Below, piece after piece: positions 1 to 5,818 of a stretch of 7,852 nt of DNA. Numbering within the stretch: the first letter of the stretch is position 1; each line of letters starts with the position of its first letter. Origin of the DNA: Candidatus Stahliibacteriota bacterium (lineage in GTDB: Bacteria; Hydrothermota; UBA3073); the NCBI GenBank assembly GCA_030627085.1, contig DAOUSS010000060.1, forward strand, positions 1 to 7,852, read 5' to 3'. A program made the position numbers and the translations under genes. The notes beneath the pieces are model-generated. The model did no database searches and was not told where the DNA came from. It worked only from the letters and a program-made list of their open reading frames with translations.

Positions 1-1
1 A

Positions 2-496
2 TTCCTGAAATTACGAGAAAAGGTAGACAAAGTCTATGTTGGTGGGATTTCACTCGGAGCAAACCTTGCCTTCCATCTGGCTGCCAGATATAAAGTGGAT
101 GGCGTCATTTCAATGGGAGCGGCTATTTTCTTGAATAGAGGACTAAAATTCCTCACTGCACTTGGACCTGGGGCAGTAAAGTTTCTGCGTGAAAAAAACA
201 AAAAGAACGAGAATGAAGGAGTTATCTACCACAACTTTCCCGTATCAAATCTCTTCCTGATGGCGTTATTCCCAAAAGAGCTGGAGAAGATCTTATTAGA
301 CATAACTGTGCCTGTCTTGTTAATTCATTCAACTCTTGACAACATAGTAGACCCAAAGAGCGCAGCCTATATATACAAGAGAATCAAATCAAAGGAAAAG
401 AAACTCGTCTGGGTAGAGGGCAAGGGACATAGAATAGCAGATGCCGAGGTATGCCTTAAAGAGATATGCAGGTTTATAGGAGAGAACAGCGAATAA
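2..496 (+). CDS. alpha/beta-hydrolase (carboxylesterase/monoacylglycerol-lipase-like), 5'-truncated by window
   Basis: This is the C-terminal 164 residues of a serine hydrolase; the reading frame is open from base 2, so the start lies upstream. The nucleophile elbow G-I-S-L-G is visible at fragment residues 15-19, with the catalytic Ser codon at 50-52. The acid is probably the Asp in STLDNIVDP (fragment residue 113), in the position of the D-x-V-V acid of Est30-type carboxylesterases. The catalytic His is in GKGHRI (residue 143). All three triad members are therefore present and the enzyme is probably active. Between them lies a cap-like insert with a lysine-rich stretch (REKNKKNEN). No membrane segment is seen in this part. 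The family hydrolyses carboxylic esters or monoacylglycerols; the substrate is unknown. The gene ends 13 bases before the RND transporter, suggesting co-transcription and a role in processing a lipid ester (inference). The GTG at 95 is an internal Val codon, not the start. Confidence 0.88.
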   Translation, partial: FLKLREKVDKVYVGGISLGANLAFHLAARYKVDGVISMGAAIFLNRGLKFLTALGPGAVKFLREKNKKNENEGVIYHNFPVSNLFLMALFPKELEKILLDITVPVLLIHSTLDNIVDPKSAAYIYKRIKSKEKKLVWVEGKGHRIADAEVCLKEICRFIGENSE

Positions 497-497
497 A

Positions 498-503
498 AGG
501 AGA
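498..503 (+). promoter_or_regulatory. ribosome binding site of the RND transporter gene
   Basis: An AAGGAG core lies in the 13-base gap after the hydrolase stop codon, about 6-7 bases before the ATG at 510. It fixes that ATG as the start. No promoter is visible in this short gap, which supports transcription from upstream. Confidence 0.7.
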
Positions 504-509
504 ATAGAT

Positions 510-3476
510 ATGCAAAGATTTGCTAATCTGGTCATTAAATACAGGATGATTATTATTGTTTCGGTGGTCGCTTTAACCGGATTTTTTGGCTACCATCTGA
601 AGAATCTGGAAATAGACACGGATATTCTAAGATATCTCCCTAAGAACGATCCTATGGTAATACTCTTTAATGAAGTTGGTGATAAGTTTGGCGGCACTGC
701 CTTGGCTATGGTAGCCTTGGAAACTGACAATGTGTTCAATTATGAAACCCTGAATAGGGTTGAGGAAATTACCGAGAGATTCAAACAGATGGATGAAGTT
801 TCTCATGTAATGAGTCTAACTGATATTATAGATATCAAGAAGACTGAGTGGGGCTTGGAAGTTGGTAAACTAATTGATAAACATAATATTCCTGATAGCC
901 CAGGTGAACTGGAAAAACTGAAAGAATATACTCTCTCTAAAGATATGTATCAAGGCAATATAATTTCCGAAGACGGTAAAATAATAGTGATTATTGCGCG
1001 ATTAGAAAAAGATGCCGACAAGGTAAAAACTGCGCACAAGCTAAAAGAAATTGTTGAAGCCACTAGAGGTAATGAACGAATATATTATGGTGGGATACCG
1101 TTTCAGATGGCTTCTGTTCTTGGTTTCATTTTGGGAGATTTACGCAGGCTTATTCCATTAGTTACTATACTTGTGATGGTTACCCTTTTCTTCAGTTTCA
1201 GAACTCTGCGAGGGGTTTTTCTTCCTCTCTCCTGTGTTCTTATGAGCACAGTATGGACTTTAGGGATAATGGCACTCTTGAAAATTCCATTGACTGTTGC
1301 ATCAGATGCTGTACCAGTTTTACTTATTGCCATTGGTAGTGCTTATGGAATCCACATGCTCTCCAAATACAATGAGGATGTCCAATTGGGAGATGATAAG
1401 ATTCAAGGGATAAAAGACGCCCTGAGCGAAGTAGGGATTCCTATATTTTTAGCCGGTATCACTACCTTAATTGGTTTTCTTACATTTTTGTCATCCGACT
1501 TGAGTCTAATCCGAGAAGCTGGTGTCTTTGCAGCTATGGGTGTAATGTTTGCTATGTTTATCTCTGTAACCTTCTTGCCCGCAGTACTTTCATTATTGAA
1601 GGTTGGGAAAATCAAACTGAACCATAAAGGGGTTGAAGACAGTCCATTAAATAGGTTAATGGATAAATTGGGAGGATTTGTTCTTCGGAATGAAAGATTT
1701 ATCATAGGAATAGGTATCGCTATTATTTTGGTGGCATTAGTTGCTATTCCCAGGATCCATAGGGAAGTAAATATGGTAGAATATTTCAAAAAGGAAAGCG
1801 AGATTAGACAGACTGAAGAGATGATGGAACAAAAACTTGGCGGTTCCATCCCAATTCAGCTTCTGGTCGAAGGAGATTTAAAGGACCCCTTTGTTTTGAA
1901 GGAGATGCTCAAACTTGAAAAGTACTTAGAAGCCCAACCCAATGTGAGCAGTCCCCAGTCTATTGCGGACTTAATTTGTGAAATAAATGGAGTAATAAAT
2001 GACCATTACACCATACCCGAAACCAGGGAAGGAGTAGCCAATCTCTGGTTTTTCATTGAAGGGAATGAAGTATTGAATCAGCTGATAAATAGTAAGGCTA
2101 CAGAGGGCTTAATTCAAGCAAAATTGGGGACAGTGAGTACAGGAGAGGTTAGGATTTTAGTTGATGCAATTGAGGATTATTTGAAGAAAGAATTAAAAAC
2201 AGATTTGCTCAAAGTCAAAATTTCCACCGCCTCTCTTGATATAGCTGATAGACTGAGGATAGAACGAGCAGAAGATATTCTCTCAAAAATAAAGTGGGAT
2301 ATTGAAAGGAGAAAGGTAGGGGCACAATATATTGTGCCCCTACAGGCTGCCTTGATAGAGGTCATTATTGCAGGAATGCATGCAGGGGTTCAATATATTG
2401 AACCCTTACATGATGAGGTCTCAATAAAAGAATTGAGCAGAAAAATCACCGACTACTTCAAAAGCGACGAAGCAGATATCCAGATAGAATCAGAAAGAAT
2501 TATTGATAAAGTCGTTACTGATATTCTTATACGGCTGAAGCCGGGTGAGATTGGCGAAAAAGAGATTATTAGCATCTTGAAGAAAAACATTCCTGAAAAG
2601 AGTAGGGGCGTATTGCAATACCCCCCTACTGAAGCTTTAGAGTATACTGCTGAATCAATTATGGCAATTATAGATGATTTTAGAAGATGGGTAAGGGTCA
2701 ATAATCTCGTGCAGAGTTTGAAACCGTTCCTTCCTGAAAATATGAGAGATGATAAAGACTTTTTAGAAGATTTACGAGATAATTGTTGGGAAGTAAATGA
2801 AGACTGGATTGCTGTAGAGAGTTCAAAATATGCTAACGCTGTTAACTCTGAGGATAGAGTGAACTTGACTATCAAACAAACCGGGTTGCCTATAATCTAT
2901 CGGGACATAGATAGAAAGATAATAAGGACCCAGGCATTAAGTCTATCCATTGCCATTGTCTTGGTCTTTCTTCTTCTCTCTTTTCAGTTGAAATCCCTAA
3001 TTGGTGGGCTAATTTCAATATCTCCGATTATTCTCACTATTCTTGTCAATTCCATTTTAATGGCAGTTTTTGATATACCATTGGATGTAATTACGGTTAT
3101 GATTGGCAGTGTAGCTGTCGGGATTGGCATTGACTATACCATTCACTTTATCAACAGGTTCAAGTATGAGTTCGGAAAGGGAAAATCTGAATTAGAAGCC
3201 TTGGACAAAACACTGGAAACGACAGGGAAGGCAATTCTTATCAATGCCATTTCTGTAATGATGGGATTTCTGGTTCTGATTTTGGGAAGCATGGTTCCTG
3301 TGCAAAGGTTTGGTTATCTAATAGCATTTACGATGATAACCAGTGCTTTAGGCGCTATTACATTTTTGCCAGCATTGATTCTTGTCACTAAGGCTGGGTT
3401 TATAGGTGACTTTGGCCGTCTTGCCGGTAAACTGAAAAGCAAAGCCACCCGGCTAAAAAACATTGAAAGGAGATGA
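510..3476 (+). CDS. RND superfamily transporter, MMPL/HAE3-like
   Basis: This is a 988-residue inner-membrane exporter with the duplicated RND layout. TM1 is at about 11-29, followed by periplasmic loop 1 (30-210) with the MMPL-type motif D-T-D-I-L-R-Y-L-P at 36-44. TM2-TM6 span about 212-364 and TM7 about 397-414. Periplasmic loop 2 is very long (416-805), and TM8-TM12 span about 810-962. The second half keeps the TM10 motif G-I-G-I-D-Y-T-I-H, with the putative proton-relay Asp at 875. The equivalent TM4 stretch reads A-I-G-S-A-Y-G-I-H and has no Asp, which as I recall is common in this subfamily. HAE3 proteins move lipids, hopanoids or other hydrophobic compounds using the proton gradient; the substrate here is unknown. 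Loop 2 contains three in-frame palindromic DNA inserts (residues about 603-612, 625-634 and 698-707), and the protein is somewhat longer than most HAE3 members I know. The stop is 4 bases before the LolA-like gene, its likely periplasmic partner. Confidence 0.93.
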   Translation: MQRFANLVIKYRMIIIVSVVALTGFFGYHLKNLEIDTDILRYLPKNDPMVILFNEVGDKFGGTALAMVALETDNVFNYETLNRVEEITERFKQMDEVSHVMSLTDIIDIKKTEWGLEVGKLIDKHNIPDSPGELEKLKEYTLSKDMYQGNIISEDGKIIVIIARLEKDADKVKTAHKLKEIVEATRGNERIYYGGIPFQMASVLGFILGDLRRLIPLVTILVMVTLFFSFRTLRGVFLPLSCVLMSTVWTLGIMALLKIPLTVASDAVPVLLIAIGSAYGIHMLSKYNEDVQLGDDKIQGIKDALSEVGIPIFLAGITTLIGFLTFLSSDLSLIREAGVFAAMGVMFAMFISVTFLPAVLSLLKVGKIKLNHKGVEDSPLNRLMDKLGGFVLRNERFIIGIGIAIILVALVAIPRIHREVNMVEYFKKESEIRQTEEMMEQKLGGSIPIQLLVEGDLKDPFVLKEMLKLEKYLEAQPNVSSPQSIADLICEINGVINDHYTIPETREGVANLWFFIEGNEVLNQLINSKATEGLIQAKLGTVSTGEVRILVDAIEDYLKKELKTDLLKVKISTASLDIADRLRIERAEDILSKIKWDIERRKVGAQYIVPLQAALIEVIIAGMHAGVQYIEPLHDEVSIKELSRKITDYFKSDEADIQIESERIIDKVVTDILIRLKPGEIGEKEIISILKKNIPEKSRGVLQYPPTEALEYTAESIMAIIDDFRRWVRVNNLVQSLKPFLPENMRDDKDFLEDLRDNCWEVNEDWIAVESSKYANAVNSEDRVNLTIKQTGLPIIYRDIDRKIIRTQALSLSIAIVLVFLLLSFQLKSLIGGLISISPIILTILVNSILMAVFDIPLDVITVMIGSVAVGIGIDYTIHFINRFKYEFGKGKSELEALDKTLETTGKAILINAISVMMGFLVLILGSMVPVQRFGYLIAFTMITSALGAITFLPALILVTKAGFIGDFGRLAGKLKSKATRLKNIERR
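2316..2343. repeat. 28-bp perfect palindrome R1 inside RND gene
   Basis: The left arm GTAGGGGCACAATA is followed directly by its exact reverse complement, so all 14 base pairs match with no spacer. It is read in frame as V-G-A-Q-Y-I-V-P-L-Q (residues 603-612) without a stop. R4 at 4482-4509 differs from it at one base. This is a mobile or amplified palindromic element rather than ordinary coding sequence. Confidence 0.93.
2382..2409. repeat. 28-bp palindrome R2 inside RND gene (diverged copy)
   Basis: The core GGGTTCAATA plus its reverse complement is a perfect 20-bp palindrome at 2386-2405. The flanks GCAG and TTAC keep the GTAG/CTAC outer pattern with changes. It starts 66 bases (22 codons) after R1, in the same reading phase, and encodes A-G-V-Q-Y-I-E-P-L-H (residues 625-634). 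The central CAATATATTG is identical to R1. Confidence 0.85.
2602..2629. repeat. 28-bp palindrome R3 inside RND gene
   Basis: The left arm GTAGGGGCGTATTG is followed by an almost exact reverse complement: 13 of 14 pairs match, and the mismatch is C2609 against C2622. It shares the GTAGGGGC outer arm with R1 but has a different centre. It is read in a different phase from R1 and R2, giving S-R-G-V-L-Q-Y-P-P-T (residues 698-707), with no stop. Confidence 0.87.
3466..3472 (+). promoter_or_regulatory. ribosome binding site deciding the LolA-like start
   Basis: AAAGGAG lies inside the last codons of the transporter gene, 8 bases before the ATG at 3481. It supports that ATG over the in-frame TTG at 3463, which lies upstream of the site. 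The overlap suggests translational coupling between transporter and carrier. Confidence 0.75.
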
Positions 3477-3480
3477 TAGT

Positions 3481-4239
3481 ATGAGAAGGCTTCTAGAAAT
3501 AGGTATTGCCTTACTCCTGCCGATTGTTCTTTGGGCAGAGATACCCCGCCAGAGCTCAGCAGGCGGGGGTGATGAAATCTTAAAGAAAGCAGAGGATGCT
3601 ATGAATGCTCCGAAGGACCGAACAGCAAGTGTGAAGCTCACGCTGATAGACAAAGATGGAAACTCCAAAGTTCGGCAGATAAAGATGTGGCAGTTGGGGA
3701 AAGAGAAGCGGCTTATAAGATTTCTTTCTCCTGCTGATGTAAAGGGAGTCGGATTCCTGGTGCTCTCAGATAATGAGATGTACCTTTATATGCCTGCGTT
3801 CAAGAAGATAAGACGCATCGCTTCTCATGTGAAGAATGAGAGTTTTATGGGCACAGACTTCTCTTACAACGATATTGGTAAGTGTCAGTATACAAACGAC
3901 TTTACTGCTGAGACAAAAGAGGAGACAGAGAAAGAGTATGTATTGGAGCTCACTCCTACACCAAAGTCGGATGTAGATTATGCCAAACTTATTATGTGGG
4001 TGGATAAGGCAAATTATATTCCGAGTAAAATACAATTCTATAACAAGAAGGGGACACTTCTCAAGGTTATGGAGAATGAGGATACTGAAAAAATAGATGG
4101 CTACTGGACTCCGAGGAAGATGATAATGAAGAATCTAAAAACAGGGCATAAGACTATTATGGAACTTGCAACGGTTGTGCACGACACAGGACTTAAAGAA
4201 GATATGTTCAGCAAACGAATGCTCAAGAGAGCGGAATAA
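3481..4239 (+). CDS. outer-membrane lipoprotein-sorting protein family (LolA-like periplasmic carrier)
   Basis: This 252-residue protein begins with a typical Sec signal peptide (R-R, then hydrophobic residues 4-18), with probable cleavage near L-W-A (about residue 19). The mature part fits the LolA/LolB-like half-barrel family that usually accompanies MMPL-type RND transporters. Family-like features are a K-A-E-D-A-M helix near 36-41, F-L-S-P-A-D-V-K-G near 81-89, L-Y-M-P-A-F-K-K-I-R-R-I at 102-113 and the diagnostic M-G-T-D-F-S-Y-N-D at 123-131. No lipobox is seen, so it should be soluble in the periplasm. It probably accepts a hydrophobic cargo from the RND protein and passes it towards the outer membrane (inference from fold and context). 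The gene starts 4 bases after the transporter stop. Oddly, residues 21-30 (I-P-R-Q-S-S-A-G-G-G), just past the signal peptide, are encoded by a GC-rich hairpin repeat and look like an insert. Confidence 0.88.
   Translation: MRRLLEIGIALLLPIVLWAEIPRQSSAGGGDEILKKAEDAMNAPKDRTASVKLTLIDKDGNSKVRQIKMWQLGKEKRLIRFLSPADVKGVGFLVLSDNEMYLYMPAFKKIRRIASHVKNESFMGTDFSYNDIGKCQYTNDFTAETKEETEKEYVLELTPTPKSDVDYAKLIMWVDKANYIPSKIQFYNKKGTLLKVMENEDTEKIDGYWTPRKMIMKNLKTGHKTIMELATVVHDTGLKEDMFSKRMLKRAE
3543..3570. repeat. GC-rich hairpin repeat R5 at the signal-peptide junction
   Basis: CCCCGCC at 3544-3550 pairs perfectly with GGCGGGG at 3562-3568 around an 11-base loop; the outer A/T pair extends it to 28 bases with one extra G. 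It is much more GC-rich than its surroundings and encodes the low-complexity stretch just after the signal peptide. It belongs to a different sequence family from R1-R4 but has the same length and a similar location to R4. Confidence 0.75.
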
Positions 4240-4255
4240 ACCAGTTAATATGAGA

Positions 4256-4410
4256 AAATTTCAAACACCAAATCCCAAATTGCAAACAATATCTAAATCC
4301 AAAATTCAAATTACTAAAGCAGTAAATAGCTGTTTCATCGGGCCTTGGCAAAGAGTTTTGGATTTTGAAAATTGGGATTTGTTTGTGATTTGTGATTTGT
4401 AATTTAGGAT
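4256..4410. repeat. AT-rich imperfect inverted repeat, MITE-like, filling the intergenic gap
   Basis: The gap 4240-4429 is mostly one inverted repeat. The left arm (about 4256-4310) is built from AAATCCCAAATTGCAAAC-type words. The right arm (about 4355-4410) is the reverse complement of the same kind of sequence, and the arms match at roughly 70% when aligned by eye. The centre (4311-4354) includes GGGCCTTGG and does not match. Similar CAAATCCCAAAT/ATTTGGGATTTG elements are abundant intergenic repeats in many uncultured-lineage genomes, as I recall. Left-to-right reading gives a spurious open frame ending in F-E-N-W-D-L-F-V-I-C-D-L, a signature of this repeat rather than a protein. It splits the operon between carrier and barrel genes and could form a hairpin in the transcript. 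No clear promoter or U-tract terminator was seen in it. Confidence 0.72.
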
Positions 4411-4416
4411 TTAATT

Positions 4417-4423
4417 GAGGGGG
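4417..4423 (+). promoter_or_regulatory. ribosome binding site of the barrel gene
   Basis: GAGGGGG lies 6 bases before the ATG at 4430 and just outside the right arm of the AT-rich inverted repeat. It supports ATG 4430 over the in-frame TTG at 4415, which precedes the site. Confidence 0.6.
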
Positions 4424-4429
4424 TATATA

Positions 4430-5026
4430 ATGGTAAGAATTTTGGTTTCTCTCTATATCATTCCTATACTCCTAGGGATGAGTAGGAGCACAATATATTG
4501 TGCCCCTACAAGTATGGGCGGAGTGGATATTTCAGGTAATCTCAAACTGGACAAGCGTTTTCTCGTAACAGATAGCGTGAGAATTGCAGACTATCCATAC
4601 CACGAACTTGACCTAAAACTGAAATCAAATCCATCTGAAAATCTATCTCTCTATACCAGTTTGAAACTCAGGTTATGGGACCAAAATCTTGCAAGTAGTT
4701 CGGCAGATTTAACTGAGATTTCATCTAACAATCCTTACGAACTGTCTCTATGGGAAGCCTATGCAGAGCTTTACAGTTTCGTCTTTGATAAATTAGACTT
4801 CCGAATTGGTAAGCAGCGCATAGCCTGGGGAACAGCAGATAAAATTAATCCAACGGATAATCTGAATCCTGATGATTTTTCCGACCCTCTGAATTTTGGA
4901 GAAAAGGTGCCTACCGAGGCTGCAAACGCCACCTATTACTTATCCGATGAATATAGCTTGCAGAGGCTATATGGCTTCCGTCATTCAAGCCCATCCTGTT
5001 GCCCAGGGGCGAATTTCCCTTATTAG
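4430..5026 (+). pseudogene. outer-membrane beta-barrel protein (DUF1302-like), 5' part before a -1 frameshift
   Basis: The start is the ATG after GAGGGGG. Residues 4-16 form a signal-peptide core; residues 18-28 (S-R-S-T-I-Y-C-A-P-T-S), at the expected cleavage region, are encoded by palindrome R4. The mature part has alternating-residue strands typical of outer-membrane barrels. It carries the motif G-K-Q-R-I-A-W-G-T-A-D (127-137) followed by N-P-T-D-N-L-N-P-D-D-F, which resembles the G-R-Q-x-I-x-W-G-x-A-D and N-P-x-D-L motifs of DUF1302-type porin-like proteins. Homology should end near Gln178 (codon 4961-4963); after that this frame gives a Cys/Pro/Ser-rich junk tail to a TAG at 5026. The real continuation is one base back, in the frame ending at 5814. 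The intact product would be 461 residues. It may be a true mutation or a sequencing/assembly error; no slippery heptamer for programmed shifting is seen. Confidence 0.82.
4482..4509. repeat. 28-bp palindrome R4 at the signal-peptide junction of the barrel gene
   Basis: GTAGGAGCACAATA is followed by TATTGTGCCCCTAC. It is identical to R1 except for A instead of G at 4487, leaving one mismatched pair (4487 with 4504). It is read in a different phase from R1, giving S-R-S-T-I-Y-C-A-P-T, with no stop. The 27/28 identity across two genes indicates a repeated element, not chance. Confidence 0.92.
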
Positions 5027-5814
5027 GCGAGGCAGCCACGATTCCTTTACTCCCGGGGACAAATGTTGCAGAGTCAGAGGAACATCTCACCTTTCCTGAT
5101 AGAAAACCAGAAAACTTTATCTATGCTACAAAACTCTCTGGAAAGGTGATAGGATATGACTTTTCATTATCTTATTTCAGGGGTTATGACGATATACCTA
5201 TTGCAAATAGGCTTATTGTAACTCCTATTGATACCCTGGGGAATATGAAACTTGACACCCATCTAGGATTTCCAGAGATCCAGGCCGTTGGCTTTGACTG
5301 TGCTGGAGAACTTTATTCTGTGGGTCTCTGGGGGGAAACGGCAGTGTTCCTGCCTGAAGAAGTAAAAATGGAGATGGAAATACCAAATCCTATGGACCCT
5401 CTGAATCCCATAGTTCAGGATACAACTATTCTCTCTGATGAGCCTTATGTGAAATTCACTCTCGGTGGAGATTATACCTTTAAGAACGGGATCTATATCA
5501 ATGCTCAATGGATGCACGGCTTCTTCACTGAGGGGGGAGAGGATAATCTTGAGGACTATTGTTTAGCAGGCATTGAGAAGAAATTCAAGAACGATGAGAT
5601 TAAGGCTACCTTAGCTGGTGTTTTGGAGATAAAAGATATCGAGGATATAGAAGAAAATTACGGTACTGCAATCATCCCCGAAGTTTCTTATGCCCCAACC
5701 GATAATGTAAATCTCTCTTTCGGGGCATTCTTTTTAGATGGAAAGCCAGAAACCCTTTTTGGTTCGTGGAAAGAACAGGATCAAATTTACCTCAAGACAG
5801 AGGTAAGCTTCTGA
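4963..5814 (+). pseudogene. outer-membrane beta-barrel protein (DUF1302-like), 3' part after the -1 frameshift
   Basis: This continues the barrel gene in the frame one base back. Reading back upstream it stays open to a TAG at 4954-4956. The residues just after the junction, E-A-I-W-L-P-S-F-K-P-I-L-L-P-R-G-E-F-P, continue naturally from Y-S-L-Q in the 5' part, so losing one base (probably a G in the CAG-GAG-like stretch near 4963) explains the break. The remainder has barrel-type strands with aromatic/hydrophobic alternation (F-S-L-S-Y-F-R-G-Y, Y-V-K-F-T-L-G-G-D-Y-T-F, Y-I-N-A-Q-W-M-H-G-F-F, V-N-L-S-F-G-A-F-F). It ends in T-E-V-S-F, where the C-terminal Phe is the BAM-recognition hallmark of outer-membrane proteins. 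If translated separately it could only begin at a TTG (4999) without an evident ribosome site and would lack a signal peptide. The lipocalin gene starts 4 bases after its stop. Likely role: outer-membrane port or receiver for the RND/LolA-like system (inference). Confidence 0.82.
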
Positions 5815-5818
5815 AATA

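Noticed and set aside
2316..2343. Transcription-factor operator or rho-independent terminator interpretation of R1
   Set aside because: The same 28-base unit recurs inside two genes at coding positions with no T-run and no promoter context, which fits a dispersed element better.
2316..2629. CRISPR-like array from the three palindromes in the RND gene
   Set aside because: Spacing is irregular (66 and 220 bases), copies diverge, and they are translated in frame within a coherent protein; no spacer-repeat regularity.
1103..2875. Several antisense open frames opposite the RND gene
   Set aside because: They are Ser/Ile/Thr-rich shadows of a strongly coding + strand with clear RND membrane pattern and motifs.
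3463..3480. Upstream TTG start adding six residues to the LolA-like protein
   Set aside because: The ribosome site AAAGGAG lies downstream of this TTG and at ideal spacing from ATG 3481; the added residues would put charged M-K-G-D-D-S before the signal peptide.
4166..4402. 78-codon open frame across the carrier gene end and the AT-rich repeat
   Set aside because: It overlaps the real carrier gene in another frame and then just translates the inverted repeat (F-Q-T-P-N-P-K-L-Q ... L-F-V-I-C-D-L), a typical spurious repeat-derived product.
4415..4429. Upstream TTG start for the barrel protein
   Set aside because: The GAGGGGG site lies between this TTG and ATG 4430, so ATG 4430 is the start.
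4896..5099. 67-codon open frame spanning the frameshift site
   Set aside because: It is the third frame over the junction; its Cys/Arg/Pro-rich product has no barrel-like pattern, whereas the other two frames join naturally.
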